Positions 26,202 to 36,100 of a stretch of 37,243 nucleotides of DNA are shown piece by piece. The notes beneath the pieces are model-generated. The model was not told the DNA's origin, searched no databases, and was given only the letters and a program-made list of their open reading frames with translations. The stretch covers positions 28,645-65,887 of the forward strand of contig PEWE01000023.1 of assembly GCA_002779605.1 (NCBI GenBank). Reading direction: 5' to 3'. The position numbers and the translations under genes are program-made. Position 1 is the stretch's first letter, and the number at the start of each line of letters is the position of its first letter. The DNA is from Zetaproteobacteria bacterium CG06_land_8_20_14_3_00_59_53 (GTDB lineage: Bacteria; Pseudomonadota; Zetaproteobacteria; Mariprofundales; Mariprofundaceae).

Positions 26202-27113
26202 ATGCAAACCCTACCCCGTCATTCTCCAGCGGCATCAAGCCGCATCAGCCTTATGGCAGCGGCCATTCTGCTTGCTTCGACTGTCGCATGCCAGCAGCAG
26301 CCCAGCACGCCGAAAGCCCCGCCGATGCCTTCCTCACCGGCAGCAGCCGTGATCGGCGGCAAGACCATCACCGAGGCGGACATCGATGCCGCCATCCAGG
26401 CCCTGCCGGAAACCCTGCAGGCGCAGCGCAACGACCCGCAACTGCGCAGCCGCGTGCTGCATGTGCTGCTGCGCCGCCAGGCGCTCAGCCAACAGGCCCT
26501 CGCCCTGCATCTGGATTCCGACCCGCTGATCCACCACCGCATCGACAAGGCACGCGACGATATCCTCATCGAAAGCCTGCAGGAATGGAAAATGCGCCGC
26601 CTGCCGGAACCGGACGAAGCCGCTATCGCCAACTATTATCAGGCACATCTGGCAGATTTCACCATCCCCGAGCAGGTGCATGCGCGGCATATCCTGTTGA
26701 GCAGTGAAAAGCAGGCGCAGGAAGTACTGAAGAGCCTGCGCAAGGGCAAGGGCAAGGATTTCGCCACGCTGGCCGCCGAATTCTCGCGCGATGACGGCAC
26801 CAAAGCCCTCGGTGGAGACCTCAACTGGTTTCCGCGCGGCGTGATGGTCAACAGCTTCGAGGAAGCCGTATTCGCGCTGCAAAAACCCGGCGATATCTCG
26901 GAACCGGTCAAGACCCCGTTCGGCTGGCATATCATCGAACTCATCGGCAAACGGCCGGCGAGCCGGCAGTCGCTTGCCGAGGCCAGAGAGGACATCGCAG
27001 CCACCTTCAAACAGCAGGCGATGAGCAACTGGATTGAAGAGCTGACCGAAACCGCCGGCGCGCAGATCAGCAACCCCCAATACACCGGCAGCCCGGCCGA
27101 CCGGGCTCCCTGA
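26202..27113 (+). CDS. Parvulin-type peptidyl-prolyl isomerase lipoprotein
   Basis: A 303-residue periplasmic chaperone-like protein. The signal sequence ends STVAC (Cys30), a plausible lipobox, so it is probably membrane-anchored. A SurA_N-like helical region (about 55-150) precedes one rotamase (parvulin) domain (about 157-250): VHARHILLSSEKQ, KDFATLAAEFSRDDG, LGGDLNWFPRG and PFGWHIIELIG. Relatives are PrsA, PpiD and SurA-type folding factors for exported proteins. SurA has two parvulin repeats; this has one. It stands alone, divergent from cstA and followed 22 bases later by a DASS transporter on the same strand. The client proteins are unknown. Confidence 0.9.
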   Translation: MQTLPRHSPAASSRISLMAAAILLASTVACQQQPSTPKAPPMPSSPAAAVIGGKTITEADIDAAIQALPETLQAQRNDPQLRSRVLHVLLRRQALSQQALALHLDSDPLIHHRIDKARDDILIESLQEWKMRRLPEPDEAAIANYYQAHLADFTIPEQVHARHILLSSEKQAQEVLKSLRKGKGKDFATLAAEFSRDDGTKALGGDLNWFPRGVMVNSFEEAVFALQKPGDISEPVKTPFGWHIIELIGKRPASRQSLAEAREDIAATFKQQAMSNWIEELTETAGAQISNPQYTGSPADRAP

Positions 27114-27135
27114 TCCGGCACGCGATGAGCCCGGC

Positions 27136-28584
27136 TTGAACGGCAACCTGATCGCCCTGATCATCGGCCCGCTGGCCGCCGTTTCGATCGCCTTCGGTCT
27201 GGACATCCCCGACCACCCCGGAGCTCCCGCCATGCTCGGCATCGCAGCCTGGATGGCCATCTGGTGGATCACCGAATGCGTGCCCATCGCCTTCACGGCG
27301 ATGATCCCGCTGTTCGCTTTCCCGCTGTCCGGTGTCGTCGATGCCCAGGGCATCGCGCCAAAGTACATGAACAGCATCATCTTTCTGTTCATCGGCGGCT
27401 TTCTGATCGCTCAGGCACTGGAGCGCAGCGGCCTGCACAAGCGACTGGCTCTGGCCCTGTTGTCTCGCCTGCAGGCAGGCCCGCTGCAACTGGCGATGGG
27501 CTTTTCCATCGCCACTGCGCTGCTATCCATGTGGATCTCCAACACCGCCACCGCCATGCTGATGGTCACCATCGCCGTACCGCTGCTGGCCCGCTTGCGC
27601 GAGGAGCACGGGGATACGGTCATGCAACCGGTCGCCGTGGCCTTCCTGCTGGCCATCGCCTACGCGGCCAATATCGGCGGCATGGGAACGCCTATCGGCT
27701 CACCACCCAATCTGGTTTTCCTCGAGACCGTGAATGCCATGGCTCCGGCCATGATGCCGTCCTTCCTGCAATGGATGATGCTCGGCGTGCCGGTGATGAT
27801 CGTCGGTCTTGGCTTGCTATACCTTTTCCTGCGCCCGCTGCTGGCGGGGGTGGACTGGCAGGCTTCGGACGTATCGGTGCTGCAACATGATCGGCAGGAA
27901 CTGGGGCCGGTGCGACGCGAGGAAAAGATCGTCGGCTGGGTATTGGGCCTCACGGCGCTCGCCTGGATGACCCGCACGGGCATCCGGACGGATGCCTTCG
28001 ACATCCCCGGATGGGCCTCGGCTCTGCCCTACAAGGGGGTGGACGACGGCACAGTGGCCATCTTCGGGGCCATCTGGCTGTTTCTGCTGCGCGGCGACGA
28101 TGGCCGGCCGGTGCTGGGCGGCGAGGCATTCAACCGCCTGCCCTGGGATATCGTCATGCTGTTCGGAGGCGGTTTTGCACTCGCCCACGGCATGCTGCAT
28201 TCCGGGGCATCCATCTGGCTGGGCGACCAGATGGGCTTCTTCACCGGCCTGCCCCTGCCCTTGATGATGCTGGGCATCGCGCTGGTCATGACCTTTCTGA
28301 CCGAGATCACCAGCAACACGGCCATCACGCAGGTGATGCTGCCCATCCTTGCCGCCGTGGCGCTGAGCAACCAGATGGATCTGCTGCTGGTTCTGTTGCC
28401 GGCCGCGCTATCCGCCTCCTGCGCATTCATGCTTCCGGTCGCCACGCCGCCGAATGCCATCATCTTCGGCACCCATCAGATACCCATGCAGCAGATGGTG
28501 CGCACGGGTTTCCGGCTGAACCTGAGCATGGCCGTGGTTATTGTGTCGCTCGTCTGGCTGATCCGCCCACTGCTCGGCGGCTGA
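27136..28584 (+). CDS. SLC13/DASS-family anion:Na+ symporter
   Basis: A 482-residue inner-membrane transporter of the divalent anion:Na+ symporter family, which moves di- or tricarboxylates or sulfate. Both Na+/substrate SNT motifs are present: MWISNTATAML (about residue 134) and TEITSNTAITQVMLP (about 391). Two-fold repeats and the loops MGTPIGSPPNLVF and LPVATPPNAIIFG are also typical. The start is a TTG at 27136, preceded by GATGAG; no in-frame ATG lies nearby upstream. It follows the parvulin gene by 22 bases. The adjacency of a dicarboxylate carrier to odhAB (4 kb away) is not an operon link. Substrate specificity cannot be told. Confidence 0.93.
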   Translation: MNGNLIALIIGPLAAVSIAFGLDIPDHPGAPAMLGIAAWMAIWWITECVPIAFTAMIPLFAFPLSGVVDAQGIAPKYMNSIIFLFIGGFLIAQALERSGLHKRLALALLSRLQAGPLQLAMGFSIATALLSMWISNTATAMLMVTIAVPLLARLREEHGDTVMQPVAVAFLLAIAYAANIGGMGTPIGSPPNLVFLETVNAMAPAMMPSFLQWMMLGVPVMIVGLGLLYLFLRPLLAGVDWQASDVSVLQHDRQELGPVRREEKIVGWVLGLTALAWMTRTGIRTDAFDIPGWASALPYKGVDDGTVAIFGAIWLFLLRGDDGRPVLGGEAFNRLPWDIVMLFGGGFALAHGMLHSGASIWLGDQMGFFTGLPLPLMMLGIALVMTFLTEITSNTAITQVMLPILAAVALSNQMDLLLVLLPAALSASCAFMLPVATPPNAIIFGTHQIPMQQMVRTGFRLNLSMAVVIVSLVWLIRPLLGG

Positions 28585-28593
28585 ATATATGGC

Positions 28594-29421
28594 TCAGACC
28601 CCCGGCATCACCGCATAGCAGGCAAAGCACTGCCCGCCGCGCTCATGCAACAGCGCCTGCTCATCGAGATACAGCGACTGTAACTCCATATCCACAGAGC
28701 TCTCGAGCTGACCCTGCATGATGCTGCTGAAATCATTACCGCCCAGCAGCCTGTGACGCTGGGTGAGAAACAGCAGATCCAGCCCACCGCAAAGCAGGGT
28801 GCGATGCACCTCGGGACCGGCGATCATATAAGCCGAGCGATACCCTTCTGCGGCCAGCATGCTGCGGATCCCGGCACCGTCGAGCTCGAACTGTTCGTTT
28901 TGCAGCACGCGCACACCCGGCAGGGTCAGTCTTTCGATATCCCTGACATCGGCATCCCGGCCTGTCAGCACCAGCACCTTTCTGTCGCCTACCGCTTCGA
29001 GCGCCGCCTGCGGGATATCCAGTGAGCGTGACAGGATGGCCACATCCGGCTGCGCCTGCAGCCCTTCATCCAGCCGCCATGCAGCCAGATCGGCATATTC
29101 CTTCTCCCGCCCGACCGGCAGCAGATCCTGCGCCTTCCCACGGGCCAGTTGCCGGAAATAGCGCGCACTGGTCAGCATAATATCGCTCTGCGCGGCCAGC
29201 TCCTGATACAGCCGCCAATCACGCTTGTTGGCCAGTGTGGCCGGCACCCCCTGCTCGCCATGCGCATCGGGCAGCGAGATCCGCCCGTCCAGACTGGCGA
29301 TATAGTTGGCATAGATCAGCAGGCCGCCAGCCTGCGACCTGCGATGAAGGCGCAGGGCAAGATACAGGCCATGCAAGGGCATCTTGCGCTGTGGCGGCGG
29401 ATACAGGCGCAATACAGTCAT
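28594..29421 (-). CDS. RibD C-terminal domain (DHFR-like) reductase
   Basis: A 275-residue protein with only the RibD_C / DHFR-like fold; no deaminase domain is present. Motifs are YANYIASLDGRISLPD (residues about 37-52), an internal DIMLTSARYFRQ, KVLVLTGRDADVRDIE, and GYRSAYMIAGPEVHRTLL followed by LDLLFLTQ. Complete RibD carries an N-terminal deaminase, so this is a stand-alone reductase of the family that also includes DHFR-like and riboflavin-biosynthesis-like enzymes. NADPH-dependent reduction of a pterin- or ribitylaminopyrimidine-like substrate is plausible but not shown. It converges on the DASS gene, 9 bases apart. No riboflavin genes are nearby. Confidence 0.85.
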   Translation of the reverse strand: MTVLRLYPPPQRKMPLHGLYLALRLHRRSQAGGLLIYANYIASLDGRISLPDAHGEQGVPATLANKRDWRLYQELAAQSDIMLTSARYFRQLARGKAQDLLPVGREKEYADLAAWRLDEGLQAQPDVAILSRSLDIPQAALEAVGDRKVLVLTGRDADVRDIERLTLPGVRVLQNEQFELDGAGIRSMLAAEGYRSAYMIAGPEVHRTLLCGGLDLLFLTQRHRLLGGNDFSSIMQGQLESSVDMELQSLYLDEQALLHERGGQCFACYAVMPGV

Positions 29422-29509
29422 GCCGGGATGGTAATACCTTGCGCAGCAGATAGCAGCAGGCGCAATGTAAGAATTTCACATACAAACTGAAGGTCTGAAG
29501 CTACCCTGC

Positions 29510-31389
29510 ATGCATGGGAAGCAGGCGAGCATGGTTCAAAAAATTGAGCTCTGGCTGATAAATCTGCGCATGCGAGAGGGTATCGGCGCTTACCTGTTGT
29601 TTGTGCTTACGATCGCTCTGCTCACCACGAACCCTCTGGTGGCCGCCTTCGATATGCTGTTGACCGGCCATATCGAACCGACGGTCCTGTATATAGTCGC
29701 GATAACTGCACCTCTAGTGGCCGGAATCACCGTTCTGATCATCAACCCCTATGTAAAGCACATCCTCCGCATGAAGAAGCGCATCGAGACGTCGCAGCGC
29801 ATCACCGGTATCGGCAGCTGGGAATGGATGCTGGACGACGGGGAGGTGGACTATTCAGCGGAGTCCAGACGCATTTTCGCTCTCGACCACGACTGTGCCT
29901 GTTTCGAATGCATGCTTGAACACGTCGCCACAGCCGATCGCGAACGGGTAAGCGCGTGGGTGCAAGCGGTGTGTGCCGGAGAAGCGCCGCTCGGCAGTTC
30001 CTCACAGCCATCGAGCAATCGCCGGATGCGCTGATGCTGCTGAATGCCGAAGGCGTGATTGAATACGAACACTGCCACCTCCGACATCAGCGGCTATGCG
30101 GCCGGAGAACTGCTTGGCAAAACAGCCTTTTTCCTGCGCCCCGAGGTGCGTCGTAACGCACCCTATGCCGGCATCGTGCGGCAGATCACCCTTTATGTCT
30201 GCGGCCAGCAGGATCTGCACGAAAAGGAATCACTGGAAATGCAACTCGATCAGGCGCAGAAGATGGAGGCGCTCGGCACGCAGGTCGGTGGCATCGCGCA
30301 CGATTTCAACAATATGCTGGGCGGCATCACCAGCAGTCTCTTCCTGGCGCGCAACATGGCCGGTGACAATCACGCACTGCTTGAAAAACTGAAACGTGCG
30401 GATGCACTGTGCTTCCGCAGTGCGGACATGATCAAACAGCTGCTCGCTTTTGCGCGTAAGGATCATGTCGCGATGAAAGTCCTCGCCCTGAATTCCTTCA
30501 TCAAGGAAGCCATGAAACTGCATGCCTCCGCCATCCCTGAAAGCATCCGGATCGAGTTGCGCGCCTGCTCCGAGCAGGCCGTGGTATGCGCCGATGCGAC
30601 CCGGATGCAGCAGATGCTGCTCAACCTGCTGAACAACGCCTGCCATGCAGTCCGGCAAACAGACAAACCGCGCATCAACATCTCCACCCGTGTGCTCGAG
30701 CCGGATGGAATACTGCTCTCCACCCACCCCGAGGCGGTCGCAGGTCTGCATATCGGCCTGAGCGTGGCGGACAACGGTGCGGTATCGAGAAACAACATCG
30801 GCATCGCATCTTCAAGCCATTCTTCACCACCAGGGAGGTCAGCGAAGGCACAGGACTCGGTCTCTCGACCGTCTACGGCATTGTCAAACGCCATAGAGGC
30901 TTCATCACTGTCGAGAGCCATGTGGGCAAAGGCAGCACGATGTCGATCTACCTTCCCCTTTCTCAGGATCACACCAGCATCAAGAGTCAGGTGTTCAGCG
31001 ACACCGTGGACATCAAACGGGGCAAGGGGGAAACGCTGCTGCTTGTTGACGATGAGCCCGGCTTTGTCGATGCGCACTGCCAGGCACTGAAGCTGCTGGT
31101 CTACTTGACCCCGACCGCCAGCACCGGCCTGGAGGACGTCAGGATATTTGCGGAAAACCCGACCGGTATCGATGTGGTTCTCACCGATGTGGTCATGCAG
31201 GAAATGGGCGGGGTGGAGGCTGCCGAGCATATGCCCAGAATCAGGCCGGATGTGCATATCCTTTTCACCTCGGGCTACGAACTCGGCCGGGATCGCAACC
31301 CGTTGCTCGACAGACGAGAAATCGTGCTCACCAAGCCATTCTCCATCATCGAGTTAAGCCACGCCCTGCGCCAGCGTCTGGACAGCTGA
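29510..31389 (+). pseudogene. Frameshifted hybrid histidine kinase (TM-PAS-HisKA-HATPase-receiver)
   Basis: Fragments of one protein lie in order but in changing frames. Frame 2 from 29510 or 29531 gives two membrane helices and a PAS start (GIGSWEWMLDDGEV), ending at a stop at 30032. Frame 1 gives RQFLTAIEQSPDALMLLN (from about 29995), the start of a second PAS. Near 30067 it returns to frame 2 (TSDISGYAAGELLGK), as if two bases were lost from GVIEYVN. The HisKA block MEALGTQVGGIAHDFNNMLG and the N-box QQMLLNLLNNACHAV follow. Near 30790 it shifts to frame 1 for IFKPFFTTREVSEGTGLGLS and the receiver (LLLVDDEPGF, VVLTDVV, TKPFS). The PAS parts are also shortened. Three breaks in one gene, with intact neighbours, suggest real decay; sequencing error is not excluded. 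Confidence 0.85.
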
Positions 31390-31521
31390 CCGGACCGTCA
31401 CCTCGAACGACAGTTCCTCTCCTTCCCTGCATCCGGATTCGCCAGCCCGGCTGCGTGCGAAATATCACCGGGAGGCAGGAACACCGACGGATAGCTTCAG
31501 CGACAATCCGGGAGGAAAACC

Positions 31522-32304
31522 ATGAAACAACCGAACATGAAAACCGCACTGTGTGCCGCAACATTGCTGCTGGCCGGCACGCCTGCCGTGGCCATGGACC
31601 TGTCCACAGGTCTGGGCGGCCTGATGGGAGCGCTTGGTGGCAACGACAAGCCGGCGGCAACCGCGCCTGCGACATCCACATCCGCCGCCCTCAGCGCGCT
31701 CTCCAATAGCGATATGATCGCCGGTCTGAAGGATGCGCTGAGTGTCGGCTCCGGGCGCGTGGTCGCGCAACTGGGCAGGACCGATGGCTTCAATGCCGAC
31801 CCGAAGATTCATATCCCGCTGCCGCAAAGCATGCAGACGGTGAAATCAGCACTGGATTCCGCCGGCATGGGCTCGCTGATGGATGATCTCGAGCTGAAGA
31901 TGAACCGCGCCGCCGAGGCCGCCACCCCTAAGGCCAAAAAACTGTTCGGCGATGCCGTGACCGCCATGACGATTGACGATGCGAAGCATATCCTCAACGG
32001 CCCGCAGGATGCGGCCACCCAGTATTTCAAATCAAAGATGTCCACCCCGCTGGCCAGAGAGATGCAACCGATCATCGATTCCGCGCTGAGTCAGGCTGGT
32101 GCCGTACAGGCCTTCGATACCGTGATGGGCAAATACAAGGACATCCCCTTCATGCCGGATGTGAATGCCGACCTGAACCGGCATGTGCTCGATCTCGGCA
32201 TGCAGGGCATCTTCACCTACATGGCTGCCGAAGAGGCCGCCATCCGCAAGGACCCGGCAAAGCGCAGCACCGATATCCTGAAAAAGGTGTTCGGCGCGCA
32301 ATAA
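31522..32304 (+). CDS. DUF4197 family exported protein
   Basis: A 260-residue protein with a Sec signal sequence (1-24, cut after PAVA) and a mature DUF4197 domain (about 50-257). Features are ALSNSDMIAGLKDALSVG, FNADPKIHIPLPQSM, AMTIDDAKHILNGPQDAATQ and YFKSKMSTPLAREMQPII. The family is widespread in proteobacteria and of unknown function; it is mostly helical and periplasmic. GGGAGG six bases before the ATG gives a strong ribosome site. A short Gly/Ala/Pro/Thr-rich stretch (about 28-55) lies between signal and domain. It stands alone, downstream of a broken kinase, with no clear partner. Confidence 0.9.
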   Translation: MKQPNMKTALCAATLLLAGTPAVAMDLSTGLGGLMGALGGNDKPAATAPATSTSAALSALSNSDMIAGLKDALSVGSGRVVAQLGRTDGFNADPKIHIPLPQSMQTVKSALDSAGMGSLMDDLELKMNRAAEAATPKAKKLFGDAVTAMTIDDAKHILNGPQDAATQYFKSKMSTPLAREMQPIIDSALSQAGAVQAFDTVMGKYKDIPFMPDVNADLNRHVLDLGMQGIFTYMAAEEAAIRKDPAKRSTDILKKVFGAQ

Positions 32305-32306
32305 AC

Positions 32307-32344
32307 TGCGCCAAACAGGCGCATCAGTGCCCGGCTGGTGCGCC
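32307..32344 (+). terminator. Overlapping hairpins after the DUF4197 gene
   Basis: TGCGCC, GGCGCA and TGCGCC occur in series (32307-32312, 32318-32323, 32339-32344), so two alternative stems can form. The second is followed by only TTT. It lies at the convergent ends of the DUF4197 and cytochrome-like genes. Confidence 0.45.
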
Positions 32345-32722
32345 TTTCTGCTGCTCTTCCAGCATTTCCTCTTCGGGGGACTCCAGCGCCTCGTGCTCAT
32401 CCCCTTCCTCGATCATTCCGCTATCTTCCGGATGACCATTCAACCTTTCCAGCGGCCGCTTTTCCGGATGCCCGATACTGCGAGGCTGCGCCGACTTTCC
32501 CTCCCTTTCGCGCCGATCTTCGATCATCTTCTCTGTTTCAGAGTAACTATGCATGAGAAACTCGCGGCCGTAGGCATTGAGCGAGCGCATGTCCTGATAG
32601 TGGCAGGTCGCGCAATCCGCCCCGGTCTGCCGGGTGTAGTCAGGGCTTGCCTGGGCTCGCGGAACAACACCCGGCAGGACACACAGCAGCATCCACAGAG
32701 GGAAAACAGCGTAGCGCAGCAT
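32324..32722 (-). CDS. Small exported monoheme c-type cytochrome-like protein with acidic tail
   Basis: I start at the ATG at 32722 (132 residues), because a signal sequence begins there (MLRYAVFPLWMLLCVL, cut after AQA at 25); the longer frame to 32929 has no family features. The mature protein begins SPDYTRQTGADCATCHYQD, with one CxxCH haem-attachment site (37-41). SLNAYGREFLMHSY follows. The RQTG..C..CH...LN..GR.F pattern resembles the first haem site of larger envelope cytochromes. The rest (about 60-132) is highly charged, with an acidic tail (EEGDEHEALESPEEEM), and shows no second haem. It lies 62 bases downstream of the SMR gene on the same strand and may be cotranscribed with the FAD/Fe-S dehydrogenase. 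Haem loading would use the ResB/CcsA pair in this genome. Confidence 0.75.
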   Translation of the reverse strand: MLRYAVFPLWMLLCVLPGVVPRAQASPDYTRQTGADCATCHYQDMRSLNAYGREFLMHSYSETEKMIEDRREREGKSAQPRSIGHPEKRPLERLNGHPEDSGMIEEGDEHEALESPEEEMLEEQQKGAPAGH

Positions 32723-32784
32723 GCAACTAGCATAGGATATTCCAGGGCCGGCTGCGCCCCCGGCAGGCATGTCGGGGTTTGCCT

Positions 32785-33123
32785 TCAGGCGGTGGACGTC
32801 CGGGAAAGATGCAACATGATCACACCCGTGATGATCAGCATGATGGCGATCATTTTCAGTGTGGATGCCGGCTCTTTGAAAAACAGTATGCCGATGGCTG
32901 CAACGATCGCCGTGCCCACACCCGCCCACACGGCATAAGCGATGCCGAGATCAAGACGTTTCAGGGCCATGGTGACAGCCGCCATCGAGCAGCCGTAAAA
33001 CACGAAGATCAGGATCGAGGGAAGCAGCCTGGTGAAGCTCTCGGCCAGCTTCATGCACATCGTGCCGGACACCTCGAGAAAGATGGCGGCAGCCAGCCAG
33101 GCCCATGCCGCCGCCAGACTCAC
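32785..33123 (-). CDS. Small multidrug resistance (SMR) family transporter
   Basis: A 112-residue protein with four membrane helices, matching the SMR family (EmrE, Gdx, QacE). The proton/substrate-coupling glutamate is Glu17 in AAAIFLEVSGTMCMKLAE. LGIAYAVWAGVGTAIVAAIG and a FFKEP loop are also typical. Members act as dimers and exchange protons for quaternary amines or guanidinium. The start is a GTG at 33123 whose GTGA overlaps the TGA of the large dehydrogenase gene by four bases, so translation is coupled. This is an odd partner for a dehydrogenase. Whether it exports drugs, guanidinium or polyamines cannot be told from the sequence. Confidence 0.92.
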   Translation of the reverse strand: MSLAAAWAWLAAAIFLEVSGTMCMKLAESFTRLLPSILIFVFYGCSMAAVTMALKRLDLGIAYAVWAGVGTAIVAAIGILFFKEPASTLKMIAIMLIITGVIMLHLSRTSTA

Positions 33124-36100
33124 ATCAGGACCCGCTCGATACCGCCGTTTTTCACGCGGCTGACGAAGTCATCCTGCCAGTTGTCGCCATGCAGACGCTT
33201 GGCCAGCTCCACGACAATGTAATCGGCTGCAACGCCGGTCTCGCCTTCCAGCCGCGACAGCCCCTGCAGGCAGGACGGGCAGGAGGTGAGGATCTTCGCA
33301 TCGGCCTGCGTGGTGAGCTTCGCCTTGGCCTTCTCCATCTCCTCTTCCTTGCGGGCACGGATCTTGCCGGCGATCGCCGGACTGGCCACGGCCAGCGTCC
33401 CCGCCTCGCCGCAGCATTCGGCGGAGGCCACCGACGGTGCCTTGAGCAGCGAGGAGATGGCAGATTCCGAGCCGTGCCGTTTCAACGGTGTATGGCAGGG
33501 CTCGTGATACAGATACTGCTGCCCTTCCACACCATCGGCACACACATCCTGCGTGACCAGATACTCATGGATATCGATCAGCGGAGCGCCGGGAAACACC
33601 TGCTCCAGCTGATAGCGGGTGAGCTGGTCGTAGCAGGTGCCGCAGGACACGATCACCGCCTCGAAATCAAGGTAGGAAAGCGCATTCTTCAGGCGATGGA
33701 ACAGCACGCGGTTGTCGTAGGTGATCTGGTCGCCGCGCGCGTGGTCGCCGCTGGCCGTGGAAGGGTAGCCGCAGCACAGATAGGACGGCGGCAGCACCAC
33801 GTTCAGACCGAGATCATACAACATCGCTTGCGTCGCCAGCCCCACCTGCGAGAACAGGCGCTCGGAGCCGCAGCCCGGGAAATAGAACACCGCCCGCCCG
33901 TTAGCCTTCACCGGGTCGCGCAGAATCGGGATCTCATTCTTGTTGCGCCCGTCGATGCCGAGGGTGGAGCGCGCCGTATCCAGTGGCAGGTTCGGCAACG
34001 GTCGTTCGACAAAGTTGATCACCTGTGCCGCCACACCGGTCAGGTTACGCTTGGCGGCGGGAATCTCCTGCACCAGACCCACGGCCTTCGCCAGCTTGTG
34101 CAGCAGACGATGTCCGGCATAGCCCCAGCCGATCACCGTCTTGCGCATCAGATTCACGGTATCCGGGTTCTTGGTCACCAGGAACAGCATGGCCAGCTTC
34201 GAACCGAGGCTGAAACGCGCCTGCCCCTTGTCCTTGAGGATGCCGCGCATGCGCTCGGTCACCATGCCGAAATCGATGTTCACCGGGCATGGCGATTCGC
34301 ACTTGTGGCAGATGGTGCAATGGTCGGCCACATCGCCCAAGCCCGCGAACTGCTCGAAGGAAATGCCGTTGCCGGTCTGCGATTCGTACAGGAAGGCCTC
34401 GATGATGGCGCCCGTCGCCTGGATCTTGTTGCGCGGCGAATACAGCATCGAGGAGCGCGGGAAATGCGTGTTGCACACCGGCTTGCACTTGCCGCAGCGC
34501 AGGCAGGGGGAGATCTCCTCGGACAACGCCGTTAAGTCGGCGGCCTCGAGGATTACAGCCTCCATCTCCAGCAGGTTGAAGCTGGGCGTGTAGGTAAAGG
34601 TCAGATCGGTGCCGGGCAGAAGCTTGCCACGGTTAAACAAGCCCGACGGATCGACCTGCTGCTTGTAAACGGCCATCTCATCAAGCCACTCCGCCTGCAT
34701 ATAGGGCAGCTTGGTGATACCGATACCGTGCTCGCCGGAGATCACGCCTTCCAGTTCCACCGCCTTGGCCATGAACTGCTCCACGGCATGGTGCGCATGC
34801 TGCATCATCTGATAGTCGTTGGAGTTCACCGGCACATTGGTGTGCACATTGCCGTCGCCGGCATGCATATGCGTGGCGATCACGATACGGCGGCTCAGGG
34901 CCTTCTTGTGGCAGTCCTGCAATTTTCCCAGCAGCACCGGATGGCTGCGCAACAGATCCATCAGCACCGCCTCCACCTCGCGGCGGTAGGACACGCGCAT
35001 CGCACCGCGCTGCATCACACGGAACAGGGTCTCATCCGGCGAATGCGGCACACTCTCCAGCCAGGAGGCGCAGTTGCCTGCAGGCTGATCCAGACCGGTC
35101 AGGAAAGCGGACCAGCGGGCCTCGGCCTCGCGCACGGTCTGCCTGCACTGATCCAGCTTGTCGGTGAAGAAAGCGGCGTTTTCCACATCCAGCTCTTCCA
35201 TCACCAGCTTGTCGTTCGCCGTCACGCAGGCGCTCACCTTGTCGAGCATAGCGGCGATACTGTTCATGGCTTCCAGCTTGTTGCTCAGCGAGTTCTCGAT
35301 GTTCAGATGCTCGATGAAATCATTGTATTCGGAGAGATGCTGCAGCGGGATCACCACGTCTTCATTGAGCTTGAAGGCGCGGGTGTGCCTGGCGATCGCC
35401 GCCATGCGACCGCGATCGTCCCAGAAACGCTTGCGGTCCGCCGGCTGCATGGCGATGAAGCCTTCGCCGTTGCCGGTGGAGGTGATGCGGCAGATATCCG
35501 AACAGGCCGCAGCTACATCGCGCTGTTCATCACCGGACACATCGATCAGCAGCACCACGCGCGGCCGGTCCCGGCGCGACGATTTGGCCTTGTAGTCGAT
35601 GGCCTTCACATATTTCTGATCGAAATGCTCCAGACCTTCCAGATGCACGCCGGGCAGCGCGTCCACATGCTCCTTGATCTCCACCATGGCGCGCGTGGCG
35701 GCACTCAGTTCCTGACCGTAGAACTCGCAGCACACGGTATGGGTGTGCGCATACGGCTGATGCAGGATGAAGGTGGCCTCGGTGATGAAACCGTCCACGC
35801 CTTCCTTCTGCACGCCGGGCAATCCTCCCAGCGCCTTGCGGGTCACATCCTTGCCCAGTCCCTCGCGGCGGAACACCGAGCCTGCGATGACCAGTTCTTC
35901 CGGCTCGCCAAGCGGGGTCTTTCCATCCCCGGCAAAGCGGCTGAGCCTGAAGCGTGCCTCGCCCTCGGGATCGATGCGCCCCATATTGTGCTCGATGCGC
36001 TCCACCAGCAGCCAGTTACCGTCCGGTGTCACCATGCGGTAGGACAACAGATTGTCCACGCAGGTTCCCCAGATCACCGCATGCTTGCCGCCGGCATTGG

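Noticed and set aside
32723-32929. N-terminal extension of the cytochrome-like protein
   Set aside because: It overlaps the SMR gene in another frame, is His/Cys-rich noise, and the signal sequence starts at 32722.
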